Source: Utricularia gibba | Taxonomy: Eukaryota > Streptophyta > Magnoliopsida > Lamiales > Lentibulariaceae | DNA length: 64,000 nt | NCBI GenBank assembly: GCA_002189035.1 | Contig: NEEC01000012.1 | Location: 930,001-994,000, forward strand | Reading direction: 5' to 3' | In this document: positions 1 to 11,118 of the stretch, piece after piece | How the letters are laid out: each line of letters starts with the position of its first letter | Position numbering within the stretch: position 1 is the first letter of the stretch | Position numbers and translations under genes: made by a program | Notes under the pieces: model-generated | Told to the model about the DNA's origin: nothing | Seen by the model: only the letters and a program-made list of their open reading frames with translations | Database searches by the model: none

Positions 1-640
1 TTTACATATCCTATCTCTCAAGCTATATTTGTACCCCTATGCATCTAACTCTCCTATGGACAGTAATGATGTTTCGAAGCAATGTCTGTACGTAAGGATG
101 GCATATGTTGCACATCCTTGAGCTGTAATGATGTTCCCAGATTTGTGGTAACCACGATATCACCGATATGTGCTACTTCTTAGATAGAATGTTTCCCCAT
201 CTTCATAGTGCTTGAGGTGCATTGCCTATAATTTGCCAACTCAGTTCCTCTAGAAGTCGCATGAAAGAAGGCTGCCGAATCAACAAGCCAAGAGTTTTCA
301 AAACCCATCTTGCCGACTTCCACTACTAGAAGTACTAGTAAATCATCATCATCATTACTCAAGTATGCTGCAAAATTTGTTTTGGGCAGTTCTTTGCCAT
401 TCCACTTTTGTGATGTAGCTTGTTTAGACTTCTTATAGCTTCGACAATCCTTGCGTAAGTGCACCTTTTTCCCACATACTTCAGCTCACTAGTGACAGAA
501 TTACTCAAGGTGATTACCAAAGTCTCCCAAGAATCAGGTAGCATGTCCATTAGCTTAGTGACTCTGATCTTCTCATCAAAACTCATTTTCACAAACACCA
601 TCTATGCATATTCTTTGTCTATGTGCTATGTGAACATATG
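1..640 (-). mobile_element. Ty1/copia relic: gag, zinc knuckle, protease, pre-integrase; runs off the left edge
   Basis: Minus-strand reading gives pieces of a Copia polyprotein in gag-to-pol order from right to left. Positions 359-601 resemble the UBN2-type gag (LPDSWETLVITLSNS). Positions 180-464 hold a degenerate zinc knuckle (KDCRSYKKSK) followed by the protease active-site region SWLVDSAAFFHAT, where the usual DSGA is changed to DSAA. Positions 1-180 resemble the pre-integrase spacer (LKDVQHMPSL). Frame changes and the damaged protease motif show that it is dead. The rest of pol would lie left of the window. No LTR was seen for this copy. Confidence 0.8.
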
Positions 641-1628
641 TTAGAAAATGGAGAGTAGTGTGGACCCACACTCCTAGCAACATGGTTTTAACCATGGGAT
701 TCATGGTTAAATATGTCAGACATGTCTAAAGCATCCCTATCGGATAAGCCAGTTAAGAAATACCAGGAAACATGTTATATGCATGCTATGGTCTAAGTTT
801 AGAGGTGGTGTTCGGTTGATGGCTCTTTTGAAAACTACTAAAGAACTTAGGCAATACATGACCCATTACCTAAGATCTAAAGGTGATGCCTAAGCTGAAG
901 GGTCAATGGGATTGGGCAAAGAGAAACAATGGGACTCACTACTTGGATATGTGCTTGACTTTGAGCCTTTATGCTCAAACACTCTTTCTTCACTTCATAC
1001 ATGTTTATCTTTTATTAAACTTAAGTAGCATGACCACTCTATGTTTTAACTTGTTCCAGGTGCAAAAGGGAATGGCTAAAGGTCTGGTGATTAACCAAAG
1101 TAGTGGTTTAGCTATAGAAGTTGTGGTAAGTCATGAATAGCTGTTGGAACCCTAACTACATTGTGAGGAATATGCTAAGTAGGCTGGACATAGTTCCTTT
1201 TGCATGTTTGAATGGTTGTAAGTTAATATATATGTAGGCAACTTAATGTTATTTCTCCATGCTACAAAGGGGTTAAGTAGCTTTAAGTCCTAACATTTGA
1301 TGGGACTTGGCAATCATGCCTCATGTCTCTTTGGCCCTAGGCATGGATCTCGACACTAATCATCCAAAATGGACATTTATTTTAGGTATCTCAAAATAAC
1401 ACATATTTTTTTAGCACATTTTTTTGTAAACATTTAAAAGGGAGCTTAGCAATGCGTACGAAGAACACATATTTTTAAACCTCAATACAAAAACGTACAA
1501 TGGGATTAGGAATGCTTGGGATTTTTTTTTATTTTTTGACACATTACTTCAAAATACCTATATGTATTTTTTAAATTCATTATTTCCATTCACTTACAAA
1601 GGAGCTTGGGGGCTAACTCATGATTGAG
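641..1628. other. Gap with no recognised gene
   Basis: About 1 kb of AT-rich DNA between two Copia relics. A small plus-strand reading frame at 883-1140 has no recognisable domain. A short imperfect palindrome around ACCATGG lies near 685-710. I see nothing else that can be supported. Confidence 0.6.
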
Positions 1629-1935
1629 AAATTTACTTGAGCTAATGAGTGTATGCTCATCTATCATGGTCATCTGGTTAACACCCCCCTCAAGAGGAAC
1701 ATGTATATTGGACATGTTCATCTTGTTGATTAGATGGATATGCTGATTGACACTAAGTCCTTTGGTGAAGATGTCTACCACCTGATTGTTTGTGCCAACA
1801 TGGGTGTGTTGGATCAATCCTAAAGCTATGGTCTCACGGATGAAGTGCCAGTCTAATTGGAAGTGCTTTGTCTGCTCATGAAGGAGCGGGTTCTTTGCAA
1901 TTTGTATAGTTGACTTGTTGTCATAGCACAGATTT
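1590..1935 (-). pseudogene. Copia RNase H C-terminal fragment
   Basis: The minus-strand frame gives a typical Copia RNase H tail: YDNKSTIQIAKNPLLHEQTKHFQLDWHFIRE, followed by GTNNQVVDIFTKGLS. It matches the family pattern CDNKSAIxIAxNPxxHxRTKHIxxDxHFIRE and the ADIxTK motif. The upstream end is fused at about 1935 to repeat sequence, so the first 14 or so residues of the open frame are LTR, not enzyme. Downstream the frame reads through a polypurine tract (1684-1695, GAGGGGGG on the minus strand) into the 3' LTR. Confidence 0.85.
1629..1683 (-). repeat. Truncated 3' LTR of the Copia element
   Basis: On the minus strand this begins TGTTAACCAGATGACCATG directly after a G-rich polypurine tract. 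It matches the start of the LTR at 5352 for about 55 bp, then diverges. The right boundary follows from the polypurine tract and the TG start. The left boundary is where the similarity stops. Confidence 0.7.
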
Positions 1936-2942
1936 AGTCCCAACCTTCTAATAGTTTCCTTCGAACAATGCAGCATAGGTCACAACACACATTCCAAGGA
2001 GCCGAATATAAACAGTGTAGTGGTAGAAGTCTGAAAAGGAGTATACACAAAATCTAAGGGGATGAAAAGTGAGATTTTGGACAAAAAGAGGGAGAAGATA
2101 GAGAAAGAAAGCAGATCTCCCCATTGGAGACTCATGAACAATTTTCTGGAGATTTTTCTAGGGGTAGAAGAAGGAAAGGAATGACGAACTAGAAGAACAA
2201 AGCTTCTCTTTGAAGATTTATTTTTGTTCTTGATGCATACTGTTCCTAGCTAAGACTAGTTTTAGATATGCACTATGTGAACAATTTGTCTTTTCTATTT
2301 CTATTATGCATTGCTTGTTATTGTTTAACTTTGAGATCAGAATGTTGCTTAGGATATGTTATGAAAACGTTCTCCTTTCTCTTGTTATGAGTGGCTAAGT
2401 GCTTAGGGAGTGCCTTAGAGTAAAAAGGGGATATTTGTGCTAGTCAATCTTTAGACCTAATCAACCATAAGTCACATCACTTCCTTAACAAATCAGGATA
2501 GATCCAGGAGGGGGAAGTAGTGAAACCATCTTAACAACTCTGATTAGAGGTAGACCAAAGATTAGGGAGAAAACATAAGTCTGGGTAGACCTAGACTTTG
2601 TGTGTTAAGTGGTTGATTTATGAGTTGTATGAGCATATTTAGTGATACGCATACATCCCCTAGGAGTCCCAAGGATCACCCATTTCACATTAGAAACCAC
2701 CGAGTCCCAAGCTTGTTACTTTTCTTTACTACATTCCATCCTTAGTCCTAATTAAGACCAATTTTATCAATGTGACATTGATTTCATGCCTTGACTAATT
2801 ACATGACAAGCACCTGCCATTCGTGTTTGACCCTAATCACTATGCTCATAATTATATTATGTTTTAATGTGTATTAGGTTATAAATTTATTTGATAGGAG
2901 AAATTTGCAATTAACGATGATGCACTAATTTTTTGTTTATCA
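1930..2942 (+). repeat. Solo-LTR family copy a (5' truncated)
   Basis: First of six related copies of one ~1.0-1.2 kb family in the window (others at 3481, 8130, 27481, 27795, 32392). It starts inside the consensus at the stretch AGATTTAGTCCCAACCTTC and ends in TTTTTTGTTTATCA, like the intact copies. The first ~100 bp are missing and are replaced by the Copia RNase H. No protein is encoded. Confidence 0.75.
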
Positions 2943-3475
2943 ATCATCGTTAGGTCTGTTCATCTCAACCCTATATTCTGCATTTAGATGAGAGCGAAAG
3001 TCGGAAGATAATGGAAACAAACATTCATGGAAGATAATATTTTGAGAAATGATGGTTTCCTTAGCATCAAGATCGTATAGTTTCTAGCCTTTTATTCCTT
3101 ATGAATATCCAATGAATATGCATCACTATGCTCTCAGGTGATGCTTGGTGCAAAACATAGGTATCTAAAGACTTAGATGTGATTGTAAGTGGGTTGTTTT
3201 GAAATGAGTTTTTCATAGGGTGTGAGAAACTCTAGTCACTTCATTTGTGTTCAATTGATTAAATAGGTTGCTGTGAGAATAGCATCACCCTAAAATTGTT
3301 TGGGTAGGTTAGCTTGTAAGAGTACCACACGAGCAATATTTAAGAGATGTTGATGTTGTCGCTCTACCATCCCATTTTGTTCTACTGCTTCCATACAACT
3401 GTTATGAGGTGATGCTCACTTTTGCAAACTCCACAATATTGTTAGTTTGTTAAAATATTGATCTATTGAAAAAGT
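2943..3475 (-). pseudogene. Copia integrase C-terminal/hinge remnant
   Basis: Minus-strand translation in shifting frames resembles the end of Copia integrase and the hinge before RT. The clearest piece, around 3000-3090, corresponds to the family's ISRDVxFHExxFPF stretch. It is bounded on both sides by LTR insertions. It lies in the same orientation as the gag at 4656-5109 and the RNase H at 1590-1935, which supports one original element. Confidence 0.55.
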
Positions 3476-3480
3476 ACCCT

Positions 3481-4650
3481 TGATAACACATAATTTTCAG
3501 TGTTTTATAACTAAGAAAGTATTAACATCATGTTATAAAATTAGTATTTTATAAGGTATTTCTATATTATTTGTGTTTAGCAGGGATGTTTGTGTCTTTT
3601 AGTCCAAACTAAGACCAAATCTAAATCCAAGATTTAGTCCCAATCCTTGTTTTAATCATTCTCTTTGAGCAATGTAGCACGTTTTCTACAATGCAAATTC
3701 CGAGGACCCGGACAAGAACAGTGAAGTAGTAGAGGATGAGGCCAAAGGCTGAAAAAAAGGATACAAAATCCAAGGAGAGGAAAAGGAAGATTTTGAACAA
3801 AAAGGAGAAAAGATGGAAAGAGAAGAATATCTCCATGGCTTTTGGAAAAAACACACCACAAAATTCTGGGGAGGGAGATCTGAAGAAAAACTCACAAGAA
3901 GAATGAAGAAGACGACTCGGGAATGAAGCTTACATCTGAAGATTAACTTTTGTTTCTCAATAATATTATTCCCAACTAGGAGTAACCTATGACATTTTTA
4001 GCTTCCTACTTGAACTTTTTACATTATGTTCTTGTTTATTTCCTAATTATCAAACTATGATATGAACACAATGTGGATTATATTTTATGTTCAAGTTTTG
4101 TTTACCTTTAGCATGAGTGGCTAAACACACATAATGCCTTGAGGTAAAAAGAGGTATGCATGATTATTGCTTGTTAGACTACATTCGCTCGATAATCAGA
4201 CCATTTCCTTATCAAACCTAGATAGATAAAAGAGAGGGAAATGGTTATGTTCATCATAAGTAATCTAACTAAAGGTAGATCAAAAGTTAGGAAAATCAAG
4301 AGTTTGGGTATACTTGATCCGTCTATTCTTAGATGAATAATTATCAAGTTGGATGGTTAAGTGAAGTGATGATCATGTCACTCCTAGAAACTTCAAGATG
4401 TTGCATTATCTTATTCTAGTTAGTAGTCAAAGCTACCTGTTGTTTCTTACTACCTTTTATCATAAACCTATTTTACACTTTGCTTAGACTAAACCTTTCA
4501 ATCATGATAAAAACATCATGAATCAATCCTCACACAACAAGTACAAAGCTCATTGTGTTCGATTTTATCATGATTGGATGTAAATTAGGTCTATAAATTT
4601 ATTTGATAGGAAAATTTGTTTAATGATATTGCACAATTTTTCGTTTATCA
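3481..4650 (+). repeat. Solo LTR, copy b, with perfect 5-bp target duplication
   Basis: A 1170-bp unit starting TGATAACACATAATTTTC and ending TTTTTCGTTTATCA, so it has TG...CA ends. It is flanked by ACCCT on both sides (3476-3480 and 4651-4655), a perfect target-site duplication. It contains no internal retrotransposon genes, so it is a solo LTR or a non-autonomous LTR-like element. It interrupts the minus-strand Copia relic between gag and integrase. Reading frames on its minus strand near 3621-3895 are low-complexity shadows. Confidence 0.9.
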
Positions 4651-4655
4651 ACCCT

Positions 4656-5109
4656 ACACCAAGGTCCCTATTTCATGTTACAGATGTACCACTCTATCTT
4701 CATCTAGGTGTTTAAATCATTCTTGGAGCATCAGCTAGATTTCTATGGCTGTATGACAATGTGCTAGAGTCGTGGAGATTACTAGTTCCATGTAGCGATG
4801 AAGCCACCCAATAATCAAATCATTGCATTTCTCCCGATGTTTATAGAGAGGGTTTAAGGTGTCATATTTTCGAATTTTCCAATAACAAATTTTTTTTCCT
4901 CTAATCCGAAGTGCTTGAAGAACATTTCATGACCATTGAGCATAATTTAGTAGAGATAGTAGTGAACTGGTGAGAGTTACATCATTGGTGTCATTTGGGA
5001 GCACCTTACAAGGTGAAGGAAAATCAGAGTTCACCGTATATGTGTTTTTATTGAGAGTGGTAGCCTTAAGGGCTGATATTAGCTCTTGAATAAGAGCTTT
5101 AGTTGTCAT
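4656..5109 (-). pseudogene. Copia gag remnant
   Basis: The ATG at 5109 follows the primer-binding site by 16 bases and starts MTTKALIQELISALKATTL. After a stop, further gag similarity appears at 4660-4870 (KCNDLIIGWLHRYM, then an IEIWxMLQE-like stretch), which corresponds to the family's CNDMVxSWLLNS...AKEIWxDLxxRF. The frame is broken several times. Confidence 0.65.
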
Positions 5110-5125
5110 CTGATATCACGCTATA

Positions 5126-5137
5126 GCTCTAATACCA
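5126..5137 (-). promoter_or_regulatory. Primer-binding site (initiator Met tRNA type)
   Basis: The minus strand reads TGGTATTAGAGC immediately after the LTR end. It differs by one base from the standard plant Copia site TGGTATCAGAGC, complementary to initiator methionine tRNA. Confidence 0.8.
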
Positions 5138-5352
5138 TGATACGCAGAAGAAGTTTCAAAGGATAGACGGCATTGAGAAGATGACTAGGGGGAAGATGAA
5201 TAGTCTTAATATGTTGATCAGATAAGAACCTCAAGATACAAAGTATTGAGACATATACTGCTTATTTATACAACATTTCCTAGTCTAATGGCTACGTTCA
5301 TTTACTTGAGCTTATGAGTGTCTGCTCATCTGTCATGGTCATCTAGTTAACA
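5138..5352 (-). repeat. 5' LTR of the Copia element (about 215 bp)
   Basis: On the minus strand this starts TGTTAACTAGATGACC and ends GCGTATCA, directly against the primer-binding site. A TATA-like stretch (TTGTATAAATAAG on the minus strand) lies near 5260-5275. Its first ~55 bp recur at 1683-1629 as the truncated 3' LTR. Confidence 0.8.
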
Positions 5353-5734
5353 TTTCAAAATCAGAATCCTTTATCAACTCATTCTCCAATAATGGTGGTT
5401 CATTTTCATGATGTTTCATGTGGTAGTGGCAGCACTCTAGGCCACTTCCAACATTGCCTCAGCAACATTCGTCGATGTGTGGGCCATCCTGGTCAATTCT
5501 GGTGACTTGTTAAGTCATCGGCCATTTACAAATAGATGGAGAAATATTCTGAAGCGTCTCCTTCTCTAGGCCCACTTGATGCAAGTGGATAAGAAGTGAA
5601 ATACCATGGCCCCATATAGGAAAAGAGGAATTTGTATTCAAGAACATCTCCTACTCCATGTCCACTATTGAAAGTCTTGAAAATGCTTATTCGAGAGTCT
5701 TTATATGAAGGCTAAGAACCTATCACTGGTGCAC

Positions 5735-6510
5735 TCCATTGGAGAGGGTCTGCTGCCAAAGCAGCCTAATATTATGTACTCTAGTTGTTCTCGACTAGCT
5801 ACACAAGCAAAATTTTGTACAAGTTATCACTTTTGTAAAAGTGAGTGAATAAATATACCTCCTTAGAACTGATCCGTAGCTTATCTATGTAGAGCTTAAC
5901 TTACCTTTTGTTGCACTTTAGAGAGAGCTGAAAATATAGCTTGATGGTAGTGAGTGTTTGACCCCAATCTCGCATTAGTTTCAATTGCAATTGCTTACTC
6001 AATTAGCTGTCAAGGCTCTATTATGGATTAAAATCCTAGAATACACTATATTTGGTGTCAAGTTACTAAATTTTCACTTGTAGAATGGAAGAACTCAAGG
6101 AGATGATTTGAGTTGTAAACACTTAGGTGGACGATCAGATGGCCACCTTAGAATAATAGGTGGAAGGAAGTTTCTAGGATTAGTTGTATATTATCATCCA
6201 TTTGTTAAGATAGTTTGATTGATCAGGGTTTCATTGATTGCTATGCTTAAGAAAGCCAATTTTGAGTGGCAGAAGGAAGTAGAGGTTGCTGTATTTGACA
6301 TACTTAGGGTAGTGTTGACTTAGGCATATGTATTAACCGCACTAGATTTTGCAGCAATATTTGTGATCAAATTTGATGTTTCTAATGCTGGGATGGGGCC
6401 CATTCTAATCCAAGATCATCACCTAATCGTATATTTCAGCAACACACTAACTAAAAGACATTAGAACATGACTGCATATGAAAAATAATTGATAGAAATG
6501 GTTTATTCAA
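5735..6510 (+). mobile_element. Ty3/gypsy fragment: LTR/leader end and RT-RNase H scrap
   Basis: The first part (5735-6060) is a diverged repeat also found at 9755-10105. Then a TTGGTGTCAAGTT stretch that may be a degenerate primer site is followed at about 6085 by a frame starting MEEL. Positions 6220-6510 translate on the plus strand to the RT/RNase H junction of gypsy: KKANFEWQKEVEVAVFDIL, then FDVSNAGMGPILIQ and YFSNTLTKRH, parallel to FxWTxEAExAFxxLK...DASxxGIGAVLxQ...FxSKxLxxRH. The regions between are deleted and stops are present. Confidence 0.65.
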
Positions 6511-7228
6511 AATTAGAATAGGAAATATATAATATTCACAATGCATAAATAAAATAGAGTTCGATTCTGGAATCTATATTCCCACCACGATAGAGTAGCA
6601 TGGAGTAGTAGAGTTCCATGTTAAAGTCCTCTCCTTATTTACCTTCTTTTGTTTTAGGATTGAATACAAACTGTAATGATTTTGTAAGATGCAATAGAGG
6701 GTTAATCACAAAACATACAACGAGAAGTCTTTAATCCCAGAAATAAGAAGTTTAGCCACAAGCAAGCATTATAAAAGTAGAACTAAGATTAAACCCCAAT
6801 TCTTCTTCTTAAAGATAGAAACCAAATTGTCTTTGAGAGATTAAAAATGGGAATCCAAAATCCAAAGATTCAAAAGTTTTCATTTAGGCACTCCACCCCA
6901 CCCCCCTTCAATCCTATTGCTCAAATCATGTGCCTTATGAAAAATGTGATATTCTGCTCTAACACAATAACATGATGATTATTTCTTCTGCTACTGACAA
7001 GCATGCCACACAAATCAAGACGCATTGTTAAGATCATGTGCTTCTACCAAAAATCATGGAAGATGTCTTGCAATATGATCCATTCTCTTTTTATTACCTT
7101 ACTTTGTGTATTGCTCGAATTATGCGCTACATGCAAATAAGTTAAAGGAAATATTGATAAGAGTATATAATATAGAAAATTATATTTTCATCAAACTCCT
7201 ATGTTAAACTTCTTGTGTGACTATAATC
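6511..7228. other. Non-coding; holds a dispersed repeat also seen near 20.0 kb
   Basis: No gene is seen. Around 6725-6985 there is similarity to 20030-20280: both have a GAGAAGTCT...AGAAATAAGAAGTTTAG start and a CTGCTCTRACA...TAACAT end. The shared parts may be leader or LTR sequence of an Athila-like element, because the second copy lies beside an Athila-like relic. Confidence 0.4.
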
Positions 7229-7236
7229 ATATCTTA

Positions 7237-7608
7237 GGGGAAAATTACGAAACTGTCACTTTTGTTTTCTCGATTTGCAATTTTAGACATTATTGTTTTA
7301 TAATTCCAAAATTAGTCCTAACTATTTAGTGAGTTCCTAGAATCTGAGAGACCCATCACAATCGAAGCTAAATCTCGATGAATATTCGACACTTCGATAT
7401 ACAACTATGGTTCTACACTGATTTTTGTAGAAATTGAAAAAGGAGCACGTGGGTCAATTGTGAACTGAAATTTACAAGTGTTTTGTAAATAATAATATTG
7501 TATTTTGTAACTAGTTAAACAGTTAGGACTTATTTTAGAATTACAAAACAATAATGTCTAAAATCTCAAATAAAGAAAATAAAAATGGCATGTTTGGCAA
7601 TTTTCTCG
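7237..7608. mobile_element. Mutator-like MITE (372 bp) with long terminal inverted repeats
   Basis: The left end GGGGAAAATTACGAAACTGT and the reverse complement of the right end CGAGAAAATTGCCAAACATG are inverted repeats. Similarity continues inward for about 90-100 bp, including the matching block TTTTAGACATTATTGTTTT. Both flanks carry ATATCTTA (7229-7236 and 7609-7616), an 8-bp duplication, or 9 bp with one mismatch. Long TIRs starting G-R-G-AAAATT with an 8-9 bp duplication point to a non-autonomous Mutator-like element. It has no coding capacity. Confidence 0.85.
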
Positions 7609-7616
7609 ATATCTTA

Positions 7617-8129
7617 ATAATGAAAAAAATTGAAATATAATAATAATATTATACTTAGCATGTTTTCTCATAGTTAAATTATGTTTATTCTCAAATATAA
7701 AAATAGAACAACAATTCATTAATCAAATAGCAATGAAATCATGACACACCACTAAGATAATTGATTCCCATCTTACTGTTGGTATCACTTTCTATTTTTT
7801 TCGATACTCTTTTAATCAATTTAAAGCAAGCTACTTAAGTAACATAAATGGAAATATGATAAACAGAAAATTTCATGTCATTGCTCAAAGTGCTCATTCC
7901 CATAGAAAATAAATTTATAAATCTAATTATCTATCCAACAATAAAAAATGTAAGCATATAGTGGAATTATGATCGATTATGAAGAGCAAATTGTTTGTTG
8001 TATAAAGGTCAATTTATTTTATTTTTATTACAGTAGAGTATTACACATGGTGAATGAGATCAGATTGAAATTATATTGAAGATAAGCTGTCAAACCAAAA
8101 AAATGAGCAGAAGCTAAAAAAATAAGCAT
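7617..8129. other. AT-rich gap, nothing recognised
   Basis: AT-rich intergenic DNA. The minus-strand frame at 8028-8258 has low complexity and overlaps a repeat edge. No supported feature. Confidence 0.6.
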
Positions 8130-8540
8130 CCAATGAAATGAAAAATAAAATGTTTCTAGTTTACTCCAAGCTAAGAGTAATGTTTTTATGTTTGTTTCTT
8201 GATTAAAAAAATCAAAAATGTTCTTATTCTTCGGTCGTTCTTCAAATTCTTCTCTCAATTCTTTTTGTTCTTTTTTTTACTTCTCCCTCTGCGTTTTTTT
8301 TTTTCTCAAAAATTCTCTCTTTTTGTTCCTCTTCTCTATCCTCATTTTCTTGGAATGTGGTTGTATTTCATTCTTCCACTTTTCAATTTTTTCTACTTAG
8401 GCTTTTAATCCATCCTTCTTGTATCAAAATAGAGTCTGCTGGAAGTGGACTTTCAGAGTGTTATTCCAAAGTATACTACTGCATTTAGACATAAATGATT
8501 AGTTCCAAGTAGGGATTGAATTATAGATTTAGCCTCCAAT
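8130..8540 (-). repeat. Solo-LTR family copy f (diverged fragment)
   Basis: The plus strand shows, in reverse order, landmarks of the solo-LTR family: a TTACTCCAAGCTAAGAGTAA stretch near 8160-8180, a pyrimidine-rich block, and the AGTTCCAAGTAGGGATTGAA...AGATTTAG stretch near 8502-8545. These correspond to reversed segments of the copy at 32392-33372. The two ends are not recognisable. Plus-strand frames at 8199-8408 are pyrimidine-tract artefacts. Confidence 0.5.
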
Positions 8541-9754
8541 TTGAACAAAACATAAAAACTAAGATGATATTTCTAAAAATGTTTTGATTAACTCTAAATC
8601 TTAATTTTTAGTGTAAAACACATAGATTTTTCTACAAAAAATTATAAACAATCATGCGTTGTCAAAATGAGACAATACAAAACCACTCTCTATATTTATT
8701 CCTCATGAAAGAATTGTAAACTACAGTGAATTCTCTTTCTAACTTTTTTTTTATTTTTTGAAGGATCACTATTTAGGGAAAAAGCTGCTAGATTAGGAAA
8801 TTTCATTCATGGTTTATCATTAAAGAGTCTTTGTTTTCCACAATTTCTTTAATTAGTTTTAACCTTCTCTTCTCTTTTCTTTTTTAGGTGAGGAGCCACT
8901 GAGTCAAGAATTATATGAAAAAAAAAAAAAATTCAAGAGTGACTCTAACATGTTTCATTTCTAATGTATGTCATAAAAGCAAGATGTCCAGTAATGAAAA
9001 CTAGAGGGTTTTGTGGTATCAATCACGAGGTTTGCCTAATTATGGATGTTATCTAATTAGGGGATCCTGATATGTTGTAGACTCAAAATAAAGGAAAATA
9101 AGTAAGAAAAATGTAAATGTAAGAGAAATATGAAATTCATCTTGATGCCCAAATAATAAATAGTCATAAAAATAATTATAACCCCTTCCCCATATTTAAT
9201 TCTGAGGATGTGCTCATCATCAAGGTGTAGTAGGATACATTAATCATGGCGTTGTAGAGAGGAGGTGGCCGCAATGAGTAGGATGCCCAGTTTGGTAGAG
9301 AGGATGGCAACTTGGCTTTGGATGTCTTGGAGAGTTAGTAGGATGGTGCATTTGTCAAAGAGGCAGAAGCAGTGGACAACGGCACATCAGAAGAGTCACC
9401 ATAGGGATCAACGATGGTGGGAGGCATCATAATGGCCTTACTCCTGGTGTATGCTTGCACAAATACAGCACAAACTCCAGCTTACTTGAGGTAGTTGTAC
9501 ACAAAAGTTCAACCAAATCAAGATAGTGGAAATGAGCGCATCTATCGTTGATGTGTTGGCAGTGAGATCCACATCAAAATGTATCGCAAGCTTGGTGATG
9601 AGGGAAGCAACACAATTGATGTGTGTGGTGGTTCATCAGAGAAAGTTGATAGAAATCTTTTTCATCATCACCTAAAGGAAAAGGTCCCAAGCCGCCAAAC
9701 TGATTCCCAATAGAAGTGGGCAGGAATTTCATGGATAAACATGATCGAAAGAAC
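8541..9754. other. Intergenic, nothing recognised
   Basis: A1-2 kb AT-rich stretch with homopolymer runs (poly-A near 8918-8932). Base composition becomes more balanced after 9200, but I could not assign a protein there on either strand. Confidence 0.5.
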
Positions 9755-10105
9755 TGGCCACCAGCGCAGCGCACTCAATTGGAGAAGGTCGCAAATTACC
9801 AAACTAGCTTGATATCTTGTACACACGTTTATGAACAGCTACGCAAGCAATTTCGTAGAAGTTACTTCTTTTGTAGAGAGAAGTGAATAAGTACACCTTT
9901 TGAGAACTGATCGATAGCTTTTATGTGTAGAACTTAGCTTCCCTTTTGTCGAGCTTCAAAGCTTAAACTATAGCTCGATGGAAGTAGTATATGGGTTTGG
10001 GTCCCCATCCCGCAACTTTTTCTATCGTAATTGGTATCTCATTTAGTTGTCAAGGCCCCATTATGCGATTAAAATTCCAGAATACATTACATCTATTGCA
10101 TTGAT
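9755..10105 (+). repeat. Diverged copy of the 5735-6060 repeat
   Basis: Same orientation as 5735-6060. Shared landmarks in order are GCACTCxATTGGAGA, AGTTACTTCTTTTGTA, GAACTGATCxxTAGCTT, GTAGAACTTAGCTTxCC and TTAGxTGTCAAGGCxCxATTATG. Similarity ends at AGAATACAxTA. It is probably an LTR or leader end from a gypsy family. Confidence 0.6.
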
Positions 10106-11118
10106 TTCCATCCTTGATATATAAATCTTCCAGTTGCAGGTTTATTTTTATTGATGTTGGTAAATGAACTACTTGACACGCTGACCTCAGAAATTGCTAC
10201 TCTTGGAGTGACTTCGGGGTGCAATGAGTATTCTGCATGCTGTAACGTATCAGCCACTGCCAGACTTACACAGGCTGCTGTCAGTTTATTGAAAAAAAAA
10301 GAATTCTCTGGTCAACGAAGTCGTGTCATGTGGTGCTGTACATACCAATCGAATAGAATGATCAGATCAGTCCGAGACCGGGCAGAGGATGGACTGATTT
10401 TAACCCTTGAAGAATTGGTTCTCATGGGGAAAACAATGCCGTTCTTGCTGCTTGTCACCCCTCCCCAAGTTGAGTTGATCTGAGAGAGTGCGAGAGGGAG
10501 GCTGAAGCAAGAACGCGGTAGAAGTAAGTAGCAGGTACCACATGAAACTCCGGGCCGTAATAAAGCTACAATTAATGCGGATTCCGTTTCATTTCACGCC
10601 ACAATAAATAAATCGAACGGAATTGCCCCAGCTTAGCTTTCTTCACTAGACGGGAAAGACACACGGATTCCAAGGCTTCCCTCTTCTACGTAATCTCCAC
10701 AACACCTCGATGCCATTGGGTTGATTGTGTTGTTAAGTAGATGAATTAAGTAAGTTCAGAGATGCCATAAAGTTATGGTGGGTTCCCAGGTCCCAAGAGA
10801 TGGCCTGGCCTGACTCTCCTCGGTCCCTTCGTCTCGTCTTCACTCTTTCAGTGCATTGCGTGAAAGAGTAAACTAGCTATTCCTTTTTCTGATCTCTAAA
10901 TGTGTCAGTCAGTCGGAAATAACGTTGGGATTTGAGCTCTTGGTTCGCAATTCCTTGCTTCCAACTCCAAATCTATCAACCACACACAATTTCGCGCGTA
11001 TGGATAGAAAGTGACGACCTTTAAATAGTTACCCAACCAACCCCGAACTGGTCCAACTTGAATTATTGATTTGATATTCGTGCGAGGTGGAAATCTGAGA
11101 CGAGGGGCAAGGAAAACA
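10106..11118. other. Upstream region of the stress-like gene; one unassigned open frame
   Basis: A plus-strand frame at 10151-10483 (110 codons) is less AT-rich than the surrounding repeats but shows no domain I recognise, so I do not call it a gene. A TTTAAATAG stretch at about 11020-11030, roughly 90 bases before the ATG at 11119, could be the TATA box of the downstream gene. The rest shows no clear feature. Confidence 0.4.

Larger units (their letters stand above)
1629..5352 (-). mobile_element. Copia element relic, broken by two later LTR insertions
   Basis: On the minus strand the order is 5' LTR (5352-5138), primer-binding site, gag (5109-4656), [solo LTR 4650-3481], integrase tail (3475-2943), [LTR copy 2942-1930], RNase H (1935-1690), polypurine tract and the start of the 3' LTR (1683-1629). 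The two LTR ends match: TGTTAACYAGATGACCATG followed by a stretch about AGCTCAAGTAAAT occurs at both 5352 and 1683, reading leftwards. Reverse transcriptase is missing, and the 3' LTR is cut to about 55 bp. Coding parts contain stops, so the copy is not autonomous. Confidence 0.8.

Noticed and set aside
3621-3895. Three overlapping minus-strand frames rich in Phe, Ser and Leu
   Set aside because: They are the reverse of a purine-rich part of a solo LTR. Similar frames appear in the other copies.
8199-8408. Two overlapping plus-strand frames rich in Phe
   Set aside because: Pyrimidine tract of the reversed solo-LTR family, not a gene.
10151-10483. 110-codon plus-strand frame upstream of the stress-like gene
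   Set aside because: No recognisable domain, an internal poly-A run inside the frame, and no splice partner. Left as unassigned.
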